Positions 34,877-44,111 of a DNA stretch of 51,224 bases are shown in pieces (the first letter of the stretch is position 1; each line of letters begins with the position of its first letter). The stretch lies in contig CAMTOK010000004.1 in the NCBI GenBank assembly GCA_947074115.1, positions 1-51,224 of the forward strand. Reading direction: 5' to 3'. A program made the position numbers and the translations under genes. This DNA comes from an uncultured Erysipelotrichaceae bacterium. GTDB lineage: Bacteria > Bacillota_I > Bacilli_A > Erysipelotrichales > Coprobacillaceae. The notes beneath the pieces are model-generated. The model saw nothing but the letters and a program-made list of their open reading frames with translations. It searched no databases and was not told the DNA's origin.

Positions 34877-35939
34877 ATTTAATCTTTCTTGTCCAATTGT
34901 ACTTGTCTTCAACATTACCCCATTGGATACCTGTTAAAGTGTCATATAATTTCTGTGTTAACTCACCAGTTTTGAAATCATTGATAATGACAACATCATC
35001 TTTATATTTTAATTCTCCAATAGGAGAGATAACTGCAGCAGTTCCAGTTCCGAATCCTTCTTTTAGTGCACCAGTACGACCAGCTTCCATTAACTCATCA
35101 ATACTTAAGTGTCTTTCTTCTACTTCATATCCCCAATCATTTAAGATTGTTAAGATAGAGTTTCTTGTTACACCAGGAAGAACAGAACCTTCTAGAGGTG
35201 CAGTGACAATTTTATTATCAATTAAGAACATAACGTTCATTGTTCCAACTTCTTCTACATATTTTCTATGCACACCATCAAGCCATAAAACTTGAGTATA
35301 ACCATTTTGTTCTGCTTTAACTTGAGCAGCGATACTAGCAGCATAGTTTCCACCACATTTCGCAAAACCAGTTCCACCTTTAACTGCACGTACATATTCG
35401 TCTTCTACCCAAATTTTAACAGGATTAACACCTTCAGGATAGTAAGCACCAACTGGTGATAAAATAATAACGAATTTATATGTTTTAGCAGGGTGCACAC
35501 CAACACCAGCTTCACTAGAGAACATGAACGGTCTTACATATAAAGATGTTCCTTCTTCTGTAGGAATCCAATCTGCTTCATATTTAACAATGGCTTCTAC
35601 TGATTCAACGAATAAATCAACAGGTAATTCAGCCATACATAAACGTTTATTAGAACGGATCAATCTTTCAGCGTTCATTTCAGGTCTAAATAATTGAATC
35701 TCACCATCTTGAGTGCGATAAGCTTTTAAGCCTTCAAAAGTTTCTTGAGCGTAATGTAATACCATAGTTGCAGGATCTAAAGATAAAGGTCCATAAGGGA
35801 CGATTCTTGCATCATGCCAACCTTTTCCTTCAGTATAATCCATTAAGAACATATGGTCAGTAAAATAACGTCCAAACCCTAATTGACTTTGATCTGGTTT
35901 GTCTTTTAACTGGGTAGCTCTTTCGATTTTAATTTCCAT
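34875..35939 (-). CDS. ilvE: Branched-chain amino-acid aminotransferase
   Basis: A 354-residue class IV PLP aminotransferase (BCAT type II), which interconverts Leu, Ile, Val and their 2-oxo acids with glutamate. It shows GFGRYFTDHMFLMDY, YAQETFEGLKAYR, NKRLCMAELPV, the PLP Lys region GGTGFAKCGGNYAAS, the VEEVGTMNVMFL segment and GTGTAAVISPIGEL. The start has AAGGGGG upstream. It stands alone between terminators. There is no visible T-box leader: only about 115 bases separate it from the divergent EIIB gene. Confidence 0.95.
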   Translation of the reverse strand: MEIKIERATQLKDKPDQSQLGFGRYFTDHMFLMDYTEGKGWHDARIVPYGPLSLDPATMVLHYAQETFEGLKAYRTQDGEIQLFRPEMNAERLIRSNKRLCMAELPVDLFVESVEAIVKYEADWIPTEEGTSLYVRPFMFSSEAGVGVHPAKTYKFVIILSPVGAYYPEGVNPVKIWVEDEYVRAVKGGTGFAKCGGNYAASIAAQVKAEQNGYTQVLWLDGVHRKYVEEVGTMNVMFLIDNKIVTAPLEGSVLPGVTRNSILTILNDWGYEVEERHLSIDELMEAGRTGALKEGFGTGTAAVISPIGELKYKDDVVIINDFKTGELTQKLYDTLTGIQWGNVEDKYNWTRKIK

Positions 35940-36056
35940 AATATAATCCCCCTTAATTTATGAAAATTATACTCTTTTTTTGTATTCTGTTCAATATTTA
36001 AAAATAATTATTATTTTTTACATTCATCTATTATAATGGAAAAGAGGTGAAATAAT

Positions 36057-36461
36057 ATGATTAAGGTCTTATTGTGTTGTGGTGGAGGTTTTTCATCAAG
36101 TTATGTGAGTGAAAGAATGAAGAAGGAAATAATAGAAAATCAGTTAGAAGATAAAATATCTATGGATTTTTCACCGTTTTCAATTTCATTAGATAAAATG
36201 GATGATTACGATATATTTATTTGTTGTCCCCATTTACAAATGCATGTTAAACAACTCTTTGAAAAAAGAGATGTCACTGTTCCTATCTATATATTACCAC
36301 CAAGGATCTACGGTAATATGAAAATCAAAGATATTTATGAAGATGTTGAAGATTTATTGATGATTTATAAGGAAACATCAATGAATCCAGTTCATTTTCC
36401 AAATGAAGAGAAAGTGTTAAAAGTTTTAAGAGCGTCATCATATCGTTCAAGTAAAAAATGA
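36057..36461 (+). CDS. PTS EIIB component, lactose/cellobiose family, with active cysteine
   Basis: A 134-residue protein. Its first strand and loop, KVLLCCGGGFSSS, carry the C-x-x-G-[MF]-S-[ST]-S phosphorylation motif with Cys8. The second half shows YDIFICCPHLQMHVKQLF and VPIYILPPRIYGNM, as in EIIB of the lactose/cellobiose class. The C-terminal 30 residues (about 105-134) extend beyond a normal EIIB of about 100 and are basic. No EIIA or EIIC is adjacent, so it must work with components encoded elsewhere or act as a regulator. GAGGTG precedes the start. Confidence 0.8.
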   Translation: MIKVLLCCGGGFSSSYVSERMKKEIIENQLEDKISMDFSPFSISLDKMDDYDIFICCPHLQMHVKQLFEKRDVTVPIYILPPRIYGNMKIKDIYEDVEDLLMIYKETSMNPVHFPNEEKVLKVLRASSYRSSKK

Positions 36462-36485
36462 TACAGATAAGTCTGTATCATTTTT
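36454..36485. terminator. Strong bidirectional terminator
   Basis: A 14-bp perfect stem (36454-36467 with 36472-36485) with a TAAG loop, A-rich on the left and T-rich on the right. It ends both the EIIB gene and the convergent hydrolase gene. Confidence 0.92.
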
Positions 36486-37002
36486 ATATAATTTCACAAT
36501 GTAATGATGATAGGATATCTAAAGCTTTTTGATGAAGGTCATCATCATAACTTGCTATTCCTTGAGTATCTATATAAATTGGTGTATCAGGTTGTGCGGA
36601 TTTCACCATAACAGCATTCGAAAGAACACAAATATGAGAAACAACACCAACGATTGTAATGCTTTCATACTCTTTTTTCTCTAAGTAGTAAGCAAGATCA
36701 AGAGAAGGGAAGGTTGCTTTTTTAAATGATAAACAATTTTGAAGCTTATCTTTGACTTCTCCATATAATTCCCATCCTTCAGTACTTTCAATACAATGTT
36801 CAACAGGAAGTTTTTCGCCTTCAACTGTATCTAGATAATCTGGTGTATGTGTATCTAATGTATATATGACTTCATCTTGATTATATTGATACTCTTGTAC
36901 TCGTTTTAATATATGAGATTCAATATCTTTAGCACGCTCAAAACCAAGTGCACCATCAACAAAGTCTTTTTGATAGTCAATGACAATCAGTAATTTTTTC
37001 AT
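36484..37002 (-). CDS. Isochorismatase-family hydrolase, probable nicotinamidase
   Basis: A 172-residue cysteine hydrolase. The catalytic triad is Asp9 (VIDYQKDFVDG), Lys94/95 (FKKATF) and Cys125 (VVSHICVLSNA). The metal site of nicotinamidases is visible: DTHTPDYL (Asp50, His52) and LPVEHC (His69). Those features separate nicotinamidase from other isochorismatase-like enzymes. It would turn nicotinamide into nicotinate, the substrate of PncB at 8723, in NAD salvage. Ribosome-binding site AAGGAG upstream. Its short length is usual for Gram-positive forms. Confidence 0.85.
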   Translation of the reverse strand: MKKLLIVIDYQKDFVDGALGFERAKDIESHILKRVQEYQYNQDEVIYTLDTHTPDYLDTVEGEKLPVEHCIESTEGWELYGEVKDKLQNCLSFKKATFPSLDLAYYLEKKEYESITIVGVVSHICVLSNAVMVKSAQPDTPIYIDTQGIASYDDDLHQKALDILSSLHCEII

Positions 37003-37038
37003 AACCTCAACTCCTTTTCTTTATTTTACCAAAAAGAG

Positions 37039-37097
37039 TTGACAAGTCAATCATTTAAACATATACTTATATTATCATATGAATAATTGTTCATATG
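37039..37097 (+). promoter_or_regulatory. ArsR/CzrA-type promoter and operator
   Basis: TTGACA (37039-37044) and TATACT (37062-37067) with a 17-base spacer. The operator has perfect 8-base half-sites CATATGAA (37076-37083) and TTCATATG (37090-37097), six bases apart, just after the -10. Such ATATGAA-N6-TTCATAT sites are classic for the CzrA/SmtB metal sensors. Confidence 0.85.
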
Positions 37098-37110
37098 AAA
37101 GGAGGATAAT

Positions 37111-37449
37111 ATGGATAATCTAAACATTGTAAATCAAGAAACTGTAGAAAAGGTAAGAGAATCATTACCTAATGAAGAAATATTGTACGATGTTGCTGAA
37201 TTATTTAAAGTTTTTGGCGATTCAACACGAATTAAAATTATTTGTGCTTTGTTTGAAGCAGAGATGTGTGTATACGATCTTGCTGCAACGCTAGGTATGA
37301 CACAATCAGCAATTTCTCATCAGTTAAGAATATTAAAAAACTCTAAGCTTGTTAAATTTAGAAGAGATGGAAAACAAATGTATTATTCATTAGACGATGA
37401 TCATGTTAAACAAATTTTCGATGCAGGTTATAAACATATTATAGAATAG
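37111..37449 (+). CDS. ArsR/SmtB-family metal-sensing repressor (CzrA-like)
   Basis: A 112-residue winged-helix repressor: FGDSTRIKIICAL, VYDLAATLGMTQSAISHQLRILKNSKLV and the wing FRRDGKQMYYSL. The last helix holds a metal site with Asp96, His98, His109 and Glu112 in a D-x-H-x10-H-x2-E pattern, the alpha-5 zinc/cobalt site type of CzrA. The N-terminal cysteine site of CadC (a lead/cadmium sensor) is not present. It is followed at nine bases by a P1B-ATPase and preceded by a perfect operator, so metal release of this repressor should induce the pump. Confidence 0.92.
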   Translation: MDNLNIVNQETVEKVRESLPNEEILYDVAELFKVFGDSTRIKIICALFEAEMCVYDLAATLGMTQSAISHQLRILKNSKLVKFRRDGKQMYYSLDDDHVKQIFDAGYKHIIE

Positions 37450-37458
37450 GGGATGCTT

Positions 37459-39888
37459 ATGTTGTATAAACTTAAAATAAAAAATTTAGATTGTGCAAAC
37501 TGTGCACAAAAAATAGAAGATCAATTAAATAAACGAACTGATGTTGACTCTTGTTCAGTCAATTTTATAACACAAACTTTAACGATTGAACTTGTTGGTT
37601 CAACACAAATATCAGATATACAAAAAGTAATAACACAAATAGAACCGGGTGTTCTTATCGAACGACCAAAATTGTCACGTCAATCATTACAAACACCAAA
37701 TCAACACCATCATCATGAAGGGTGCGATTGCGGACATAGTCATGAAAGTCATGATGAACATCATCATGAAAATGGATGTAACTGCGATCATAATCATGAA
37801 CGTGTTGATCATGATTTAGATCAGGTTGATGGTGTCTTACTCAGATTAAATGGACTAGATTGTCCAAATTGTGCCCAAAAGATAGAAGATGCTTTTAATA
37901 AATTTGATTGGGTAAATGAAGCGGTTGTTTCCTTTTCTACGTTATCAATGAAATTATCATTAAAACATGAAGAGGAAGATTTGATCAATCTTGTTCAAAA
38001 AGAAGTTGATAAAATAGAAGATGGAATCAGGGTAGAAGATGGTCAAACCAAACAAGTTATTGAACAACCAAAATTATTTAGTTTTAAAAAAGATAAATTA
38101 TTAGTCATTGGTGTTGTCCTTTATATTATTGCATTGATTATCCCAAATGAGACTATAAGTATCATTGGTTATTTATCTGCTTATTTGGTAATGGGATATC
38201 CTGTATTAAAGAAAGCATTCTTTAATTTATTTAAAGGGCATTTGTTTGATGAAAACTTTTTGATGGCAATTGCAACACTTGGCGCAATTGCTATAGGAGA
38301 ATATCCTGAAGCTATCGCTGTTATGTTGTTTTTCTCTATTGGAGAAATCTTTCAATCTTATGCAGTTAATAAATCTAGACATTCGATTACTGATTTGATG
38401 GATTTAAAAAGTGAATATGCATTAGTCAAAATAGGTGACACTCAAAAGCAAGTTGATCCTACTGATGTTCAAATTAATGATATCATCATTGTAAAAGTTG
38501 GAGAGAAAGTTCCTTTAGATGGTATTGTCATTTCAGGTGAATCTACGCTTGATACATCAAGTTTAACAGGAGAATCTTTACCAAGAACGATTAAAGAAGG
38601 TGAAGATGTTCTTGCTGGTGTCATCAACTTAAGTGGTCTATTAGAAATACAGGTTACTAAAGAATATAAGGATTCAACAGTATCTAAAATTATTGATCTT
38701 ATTGAAAATGCATCAAGTAAGAAAGCACCGATTGAACAATTCATTACACGTTTTGCGAAGGTCTATACACCGATTGTTGTGTTCTGTGCTCTTGCATTAG
38801 CAATTATTCCACAATTTATATTTAATGATGTAGAGAGCAGTGTATGGGTCTATAGAGCATTGACATTCTTAGTTGTCTCATGTCCTTGTGCGTTAGTTGT
38901 TTCTGTTCCTTTAGGACTCTATGCAGGTGTTGGGAAAGCAAGTCGATTAGGTGTACTAGTGAAAGGTGGAAACTATCTAGAACAACTTCAAAAATTAGAT
39001 ACAATTGTATTTGATAAAACAGGAACTTTGACTTATGGACGTTTTAGTGTTGTTGATGTTGTTGGACATCCTGATACCTTAATGTATGGCGCTTATGGAG
39101 AAGCATTAAGTAATCACCCGATAGCGAAAAGTATAACAAAGAGTTATACAGGTGAAATAGATTATACACGTTTAACTGATTTTAAAGAAATTGCGGGTAA
39201 AGGGATTGAAGTCACATTTGATGGTATAAAAATGTTACTTGGTAATTATCATTATCTAAGTGAAAACAATATTGTTGTACAAGAAAATAACGCTGTTGGA
39301 ACAGTCGTTTATATAGCTTTAGGAAATGAATTCATTGGATCTATTGTTGTTGCTGATACAATTAAAGAAACATCTCAAGTGGGATTAAAAACACTAAAAG
39401 AAAGTGGTATTAAAGAAACTGTTATGTTAACAGGTGATCGTAAAATTGTCGCACAAGACATTGCAGCACAACTTGGTATCGATACTGTTTACAGTGATTT
39501 GTTACCACAGGATAAAGTCACACAACTAGAAACAATATTATCTGAGGATCATGAATGCGTTGGATTTGTAGGAGATGGAATTAATGACGCTCCAGTCCTT
39601 GCACGAAGTGATATTGGATTTGCGATGGGTGGTATTGGAAGTGATGCTGCTATAGAAGCAGCTGATGTTGTTTTAATGAATGATGATATTGGTGCAATTG
39701 GTGAAGCAATTCAAGTATCAAAGAAAACACATAAAATACTCATTCAAAACATTACGTTTACACTTGTTATAAAAATAGGTGTACTGATCTTAACAATGTT
39801 TGGGTTTGCAGATATGTGGATGGGTGTTTTCGCAGATGTTGGTGTCACATTAATTGCAATAGCAAATTCAATGAGAATTATGAAATAA
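37459..39888 (+). CDS. Heavy-metal P1B-type ATPase (Zn/Cd/Pb exporter)
   Basis: An 809-residue efflux pump. Two N-terminal HMA domains have NLDCANC (Cys12, Cys15) and GLDCPNC (Cys135, Cys138), joined by a His/Cys-rich linker (about 82-118). The transmembrane metal site is SCPCALVVSVP (Cys475, Cys477), the ATPase site is DKTGT with Asp519, and the nucleotide domain has the SNHPIAKS motif. The CPC type with two HMA domains and the CzrA-like partner point to zinc, cadmium or lead export rather than copper. The ATG at 37459 is six bases after AGGGG; an upstream ATG at 37453 is too close to it. Confidence 0.92.
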   Translation: MLYKLKIKNLDCANCAQKIEDQLNKRTDVDSCSVNFITQTLTIELVGSTQISDIQKVITQIEPGVLIERPKLSRQSLQTPNQHHHHEGCDCGHSHESHDEHHHENGCNCDHNHERVDHDLDQVDGVLLRLNGLDCPNCAQKIEDAFNKFDWVNEAVVSFSTLSMKLSLKHEEEDLINLVQKEVDKIEDGIRVEDGQTKQVIEQPKLFSFKKDKLLVIGVVLYIIALIIPNETISIIGYLSAYLVMGYPVLKKAFFNLFKGHLFDENFLMAIATLGAIAIGEYPEAIAVMLFFSIGEIFQSYAVNKSRHSITDLMDLKSEYALVKIGDTQKQVDPTDVQINDIIIVKVGEKVPLDGIVISGESTLDTSSLTGESLPRTIKEGEDVLAGVINLSGLLEIQVTKEYKDSTVSKIIDLIENASSKKAPIEQFITRFAKVYTPIVVFCALALAIIPQFIFNDVESSVWVYRALTFLVVSCPCALVVSVPLGLYAGVGKASRLGVLVKGGNYLEQLQKLDTIVFDKTGTLTYGRFSVVDVVGHPDTLMYGAYGEALSNHPIAKSITKSYTGEIDYTRLTDFKEIAGKGIEVTFDGIKMLLGNYHYLSENNIVVQENNAVGTVVYIALGNEFIGSIVVADTIKETSQVGLKTLKESGIKETVMLTGDRKIVAQDIAAQLGIDTVYSDLLPQDKVTQLETILSEDHECVGFVGDGINDAPVLARSDIGFAMGGIGSDAAIEAADVVLMNDDIGAIGEAIQVSKKTHKILIQNITFTLVIKIGVLILTMFGFADMWMGVFADVGVTLIAIANSMRIMK

Positions 39889-39909
39889 AGGGCGAGTCGC
39901 CCTTTTTTT
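39887..39909 (+). terminator. Terminator of the metal pump operon
   Basis: AAAGGGCG (39887-39894) pairs with CGCCCTTT (39898-39905) over AGT, then T residues. A TATAAT at 39934-39939 for feoA follows closely. Confidence 0.9.
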
Positions 39910-39960
39910 GTATCTTTTGAGGGTTTTATGGGATATAATACAATTATTGTGAGGTGGATT

Positions 39961-40194
39961 ATGACATTAGCTGAAATCGAACCTGGGACTCAGGTTAAAA
40001 TAATACAAGTTCAAGGAGAAGGGTTATTACGTATGCGTCTTCTTGAGATGGGATTAACACCGAGAACGTTAGTCAAAGTCAGAAAAGTAGCACCATTAGG
40101 TGATCCTATTGAAGTCTATTTAAGAAGTTATGTTTTAACATTAAGAAAGGCAGATGCTGCTCAAATTGAAGTTGAGGTGATCGAAAATGAATAA
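39961..40194 (+). CDS. feoA: Ferrous iron transport protein FeoA
   Basis: A 77-residue SH3-like FeoA protein, needed for FeoB function. It shows LAEIEPGTQVKI, GEGLLRMRLLEMGLTPRTLVKVRKVAPLGDPIEVYLRSYVLTLRKADA, all conserved. The ATG at 39961 has GAGGTGG; an in-frame earlier start at 39928 has none. It overlaps feoB by eight bases. A -10 (TATAAT) lies 22 bases before; I do not see a good -35 or a clear Fur box. Confidence 0.94.
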   Translation: MTLAEIEPGTQVKIIQVQGEGLLRMRLLEMGLTPRTLVKVRKVAPLGDPIEVYLRSYVLTLRKADAAQIEVEVIENE

Positions 40195-42196
40195 AACAAT
40201 TGCATTAATAGGAAATCAAAACTGTGGTAAGACAACATTATTTAATGCACTTACTGGATCAAATCAACATGTTGGTAATTTTCCTGGTGTAACAGTTGAA
40301 TTGAAAAAAGGGATTATAAAGAAATTAAAAGACAATTGTGTTTTGGTTGATTTACCAGGGATTTATTCTTTATCACCATATACAAGTGAAGAGATTGTTT
40401 CAACAGAATATTTAATAACAGAAAAACCGGATTTAATTATTAATATTTTAGATGCAACGAATATAGAAAGAAATCTTTATTTAACAACACAACTTATAGA
40501 ATTAAATATACCTATGATTCTTGTTCTAAATATGATGGATGAAGTGATATCAAGTGGAAACTGTATTGATATAGATGGGTTTAGTGAACGTATAGGATTG
40601 CCTGTTATACCAGTATCAGCAAGTAAAAATGAAGGAATTGATGATGTCTTATGTTGTATAAGAGATACACTAGAAACACCTTTAAGACATCTTGATTTAT
40701 GTCATGGCCCCGTTCATAAAGCAGTTCATTCAATTTCTCATTTGATAGAAGAAAGAGTTCATCAATTGGACCTTCCACTTCGTTATTGTGTAACACAAAT
40801 CATTGGTAAAAATGAAACGATGATTAGACGTCTTCAATTAAATGAAAGTGACATGCATATCATAGCTCTTATCATTGATTCAATGGAGACTGAAACACAA
40901 ACAGACCGCGAAGCGGCTCTTGTAGACATGCGTTACTTATTTATTGAAGATTTATGTGAACATTGTGTCTTTAAAGAACAAGAAACAAATGAGCAAATTC
41001 GTTCAGAAAAAATTGATGCAATACTGACTCATAAATACCTAGGGATTCCGCTTTTTATAGCGATCATGTTGTTAATTTTCTTTTTAACATTTACGGTATT
41101 TGGAGAACCATTACAAGGTCTCATGGAAGAGGGGATAGGATTACTGACAGGACAAATCGCAAACCTACTTAATCAATTTCATGTGGCTTCATGGCTCACA
41201 ACGCTAATCACTGAAGGGATTTTGGTTGGTGTGGGAAATGTTCTTTCCTTCTTACCAGTTATCGTTATTCTATTTATATTCTTATCGATGTTAGAAGACA
41301 GTGGTTATATGGCACGTGTTGCCTTTGTTATGGATAAGTTATTAAGAAAAATTGGTTTATCAGGAAGAAGTTTTGTTCCCATGTTAATTGGATTTGGTTG
41401 TAGTGTTCCAGCCATAATGGCGACACGAACATTATCCAGTGAAAGAGATCGTAAGATGACGATCGTTCTTACACCATTTATGTCGTGTAGTGCAAAATTA
41501 CCAATATACGCTATGATTATTGCTGCATTTTTTCCAACAAAGAGTGCAGTTGTTATGATTACGATTTACTGTATCGGGATTTTTGTTGCGATTATCAGTG
41601 CAATTTTACTTAAGAATACAATCTTTGTAGGGGAGTCAGTTCCATTTGTTTTAGAACTTCCAGCCTATAGAATTCCGACAATTAGGAATGTCATGATGAA
41701 TGCATGGGACAAAGCCAAAGACTTTATCAAAAAAGCTTTTACGGTTATCTTTTTAGCCTCAATCATCATTTGGTTCCTACAAAGTTTTAATTTCCAATTT
41801 GAAATGGTTGTCGATAGTCAAGATAGTATTCTTGCTTATCTAGGGACTCTCGTGTCACCGATATTTGCTCCATTAGGATTTTCAGATTGGCGTGCATCAA
41901 CAGCGATCATTACTGGAATTACTGCAAAAGAATCAGTTGTTTCTACTTTATCGGTTTTAACATCTTCATCAACAACTGAAATGTTAAATTCAAGTTTGAT
42001 TGGTATCTTTACACCATTAAGTGCTTTTTCATTTTTAGTTTTCACTGTTTTATATATGCCTTGTATTGCTGCTTTTGCAGCTACAAAAAGAGAACTAGGG
42101 GGTTATATCCCAGCTTTATTAACAGTTGGTTTTCAAACAGGTATGGCTTATATTGTTGCTTTTATAATTTATCAATTAGGAAGTTTACTTTTATAG
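40187..42196 (+). CDS. feoB: Ferrous iron transporter FeoB
   Basis: The main Fe(II) importer. Its N-terminal G domain has GNQNCGKTTLF (G1), VDLPGIYSLSP (G3) and LNMMDE (G4). A linker follows, then a membrane domain with two Gate motifs: GYMARVAFVMD, RSFVPMLIGFGCSVPAIMATRTL and MSCSAKLPIYAMI, and the second Gate segment YMPCIAAFAATKRE. The length of 669 residues matches the family, and no C-terminal FeoC is fused. Translational overlap with feoA. A LUD-domain gene follows after 12 bases in the same operon. Confidence 0.96.
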   Translation: MNKTIALIGNQNCGKTTLFNALTGSNQHVGNFPGVTVELKKGIIKKLKDNCVLVDLPGIYSLSPYTSEEIVSTEYLITEKPDLIINILDATNIERNLYLTTQLIELNIPMILVLNMMDEVISSGNCIDIDGFSERIGLPVIPVSASKNEGIDDVLCCIRDTLETPLRHLDLCHGPVHKAVHSISHLIEERVHQLDLPLRYCVTQIIGKNETMIRRLQLNESDMHIIALIIDSMETETQTDREAALVDMRYLFIEDLCEHCVFKEQETNEQIRSEKIDAILTHKYLGIPLFIAIMLLIFFLTFTVFGEPLQGLMEEGIGLLTGQIANLLNQFHVASWLTTLITEGILVGVGNVLSFLPVIVILFIFLSMLEDSGYMARVAFVMDKLLRKIGLSGRSFVPMLIGFGCSVPAIMATRTLSSERDRKMTIVLTPFMSCSAKLPIYAMIIAAFFPTKSAVVMITIYCIGIFVAIISAILLKNTIFVGESVPFVLELPAYRIPTIRNVMMNAWDKAKDFIKKAFTVIFLASIIIWFLQSFNFQFEMVVDSQDSILAYLGTLVSPIFAPLGFSDWRASTAIITGITAKESVVSTLSVLTSSSTTEMLNSSLIGIFTPLSAFSFLVFTVLYMPCIAAFAATKRELGGYIPALLTVGFQTGMAYIVAFIIYQLGSLLL

Positions 42197-42208
42197 GGAG
42201 GAAATATA

Positions 42209-42841
42209 ATGAAACAAATATTAGAAATATCACGACAAAAACAAATAAAAGATTCATTTTTTAGACATAACATTCATACAGTGTTTTGTGATGATAAAAA
42301 AGATGTCCATGATTATTTAAGTGCTCATTTAAAGGAAAACTCAAAGATTGCAGTTGGAGGAAGTGTCACTTTAAATGAATTAGATATTATTAAGTTTTTA
42401 AGACAACCTCAATATTTATTTATAGACCGTTATCTTGAAGGTTTAACAAGAGAAGATATGCATGAAAAATTTAGAGAAGCTTTTGAATCCGATTATTTTA
42501 TTACAAGTTCTAACGCCATTACAGTAGATGGATGTTTATATAATATCGATGGGACAGGTAACCGTGTTGCTGCAATGATATATGGTCCAAAAGAAGTTAT
42601 AGTTATTGTTGGAATAAATAAAATATTTGATTCAAAAGAAGAAGCATTACATCATATTAAAAATGTGAGTGCTCCAAAAAATGCATTACGATTAAATAAA
42701 AAAACACCGTGTGCTGTTACAGGACAGTGCATCAATTGTTTAAGTTTAGATCGTATATGTAGCTCTTATGTAGAACTTTCATATCAATCATCTAAGAACC
42801 GCATCACAATACTTATTGTTAATGAAACATTAGGCTATTAG
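42209..42841 (+). CDS. LUD-domain (LutC/DUF162-like) protein
   Basis: A 210-residue single-domain LUD protein. Recognisable pieces are SKIAVGGSVTLNELDI, YFITSSNAITVDGCLYNIDGTGNRVAAMIYGPKEVIVIVGINKI, and a cysteine cluster TPCAVTGQCINCLSLDRICSSY (about 173-193) typical of this subgroup. LutC is part of lactate oxidation, but lutA and lutB are absent here, and the exact role of stand-alone LUD proteins is not established. The clustered cysteines could bind a metal or iron-sulfur centre. It lies between feoB and a patatin gene in one operon; AGGAGG precedes the start. A link to iron status is an inference. Confidence 0.82.
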   Translation: MKQILEISRQKQIKDSFFRHNIHTVFCDDKKDVHDYLSAHLKENSKIAVGGSVTLNELDIIKFLRQPQYLFIDRYLEGLTREDMHEKFREAFESDYFITSSNAITVDGCLYNIDGTGNRVAAMIYGPKEVIVIVGINKIFDSKEEALHHIKNVSAPKNALRLNKKTPCAVTGQCINCLSLDRICSSYVELSYQSSKNRITILIVNETLGY

Positions 42842-42851
42842 GAGGGAAGTT

Positions 42852-44111
42852 ATGAAACGAGGATTGGTATTTGCCGGAGGAGGCTCTAAGGGGTCTTATG
42901 AAGCTGGTTTTGTTAAAGCATTGCGTGAACAAAACTTGACTTTTGATATCGTAACAGGAACATCTGTAGGGGCACTTAATGGGTGCCTGTTTGCCCAGGA
43001 AGACTATGAAAAGATTGAGCAGTTATGGATGACTGTGAGTGCTAGCGATATATTTGCTGATATACCACCAAGTGTAAAAAACTTTAATTATGAAATATTG
43101 GTCAATGACACTAACCTTGTTGTTGATTTCTTTAAGAATTATCTAAAGGAAAAGGGTGCTGACATTGCACCTTTTAGAAAACTTGTTAAATCTTATTTGG
43201 ATGTTGATAAGTTAATGGCATCACCCATTGACTTTGGATTATGTACTGTTCGCTATCCATCGTTAAAACCACTCTTTATAACAAAAGAACAAATGCCTAA
43301 AAATCAAGTCTCTGATTATTTGATTGCTTCAGCATCTTGTTTTCCAGTTTTTCCAATTTGTCATTTCAATGGAGAATCATTTATCGATGGTGGTTATTAT
43401 GATAATGTCCCTGTAGATTTAGCTCTTGAAATGGGCGCAACAGAACTCATCATCATTGATTTAAATACAAAACCTACGCATAGATATTATGCAGATCGTC
43501 CTAAAATGATTTATAGCATTTCATATTCTGATTTAGGGACATTTATGGATTTTTCAAGACAAAGATTAAATCGTAATTATATTTTAGGTTATTTAACCGC
43601 AAAGAAAGTATTTGAAGAATATTTAGGTAAAAAGTATACCTTTGAAACAATACCGGTTCAATTGATGAATAACTTCTATTATATTGAATTAGACTGTGAA
43701 CGTATGATGAGACGTGCGCTAGGAAACAATCAAACAAGCCCACTCTATGAAAGATATTTAGAAGCAAACCATGGGATATCCTTAAAAATAACAGATTATT
43801 ATTGTTTTACATTAGATTGGTTAGGAGATATACTCCTATGGGATGAAACCCATGTTTATCAATTTGAAGAAGTTGTTAGTATAATCGAACAAAATTTTAC
43901 TTTAGCTCTTTCAAAAAACTATTCATTATTATTAGAACTAAAGGAACTAAAAAACTTAAGCAAAAAGAATTTAATTAATTATCTCATCAATGTCAGTCAT
44001 ACAAAAAAACAAAATGAATTAAGTACACAGTATCTATTAACTCTTTTTCCAAAGGAGTTTATGATTGCTCAACTTGTGTATACTATATTAAAAACAAAGC
44101 CTTTACAATAG
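42852..44111 (+). CDS. Patatin-like phospholipase
   Basis: A 419-residue protein with a patatin hydrolase domain at the N terminus. The oxyanion loop is GGGSKGSYEAGF, the nucleophile elbow GTSVGALNG (Ser38) and the catalytic Asp is in DGGYYDN (Asp179), so the Ser-Asp dyad is intact. No signal peptide or membrane span, so it acts in the cytosol or at the inner membrane face. Residues about 300-419 form an uncharacterised helical tail. Substrate class is lipid acyl esters, inferred from the family. It is the last gene of the feoAB operon; a terminator overlaps the stop codon. Confidence 0.88.
   Translation: MKRGLVFAGGGSKGSYEAGFVKALREQNLTFDIVTGTSVGALNGCLFAQEDYEKIEQLWMTVSASDIFADIPPSVKNFNYEILVNDTNLVVDFFKNYLKEKGADIAPFRKLVKSYLDVDKLMASPIDFGLCTVRYPSLKPLFITKEQMPKNQVSDYLIASASCFPVFPICHFNGESFIDGGYYDNVPVDLALEMGATELIIIDLNTKPTHRYYADRPKMIYSISYSDLGTFMDFSRQRLNRNYILGYLTAKKVFEEYLGKKYTFETIPVQLMNNFYYIELDCERMMRRALGNNQTSPLYERYLEANHGISLKITDYYCFTLDWLGDILLWDETHVYQFEEVVSIIEQNFTLALSKNYSLLLELKELKNLSKKNLINYLINVSHTKKQNELSTQYLLTLFPKEFMIAQLVYTILKTKPLQ

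Noticed and set aside
37681-37815. His/Cys-rich repeat-like stretch that could be taken for a tandem DNA repeat
   Set aside because: It is the coding sequence of the metal-binding linker of the P1B-ATPase, with irregular codons.
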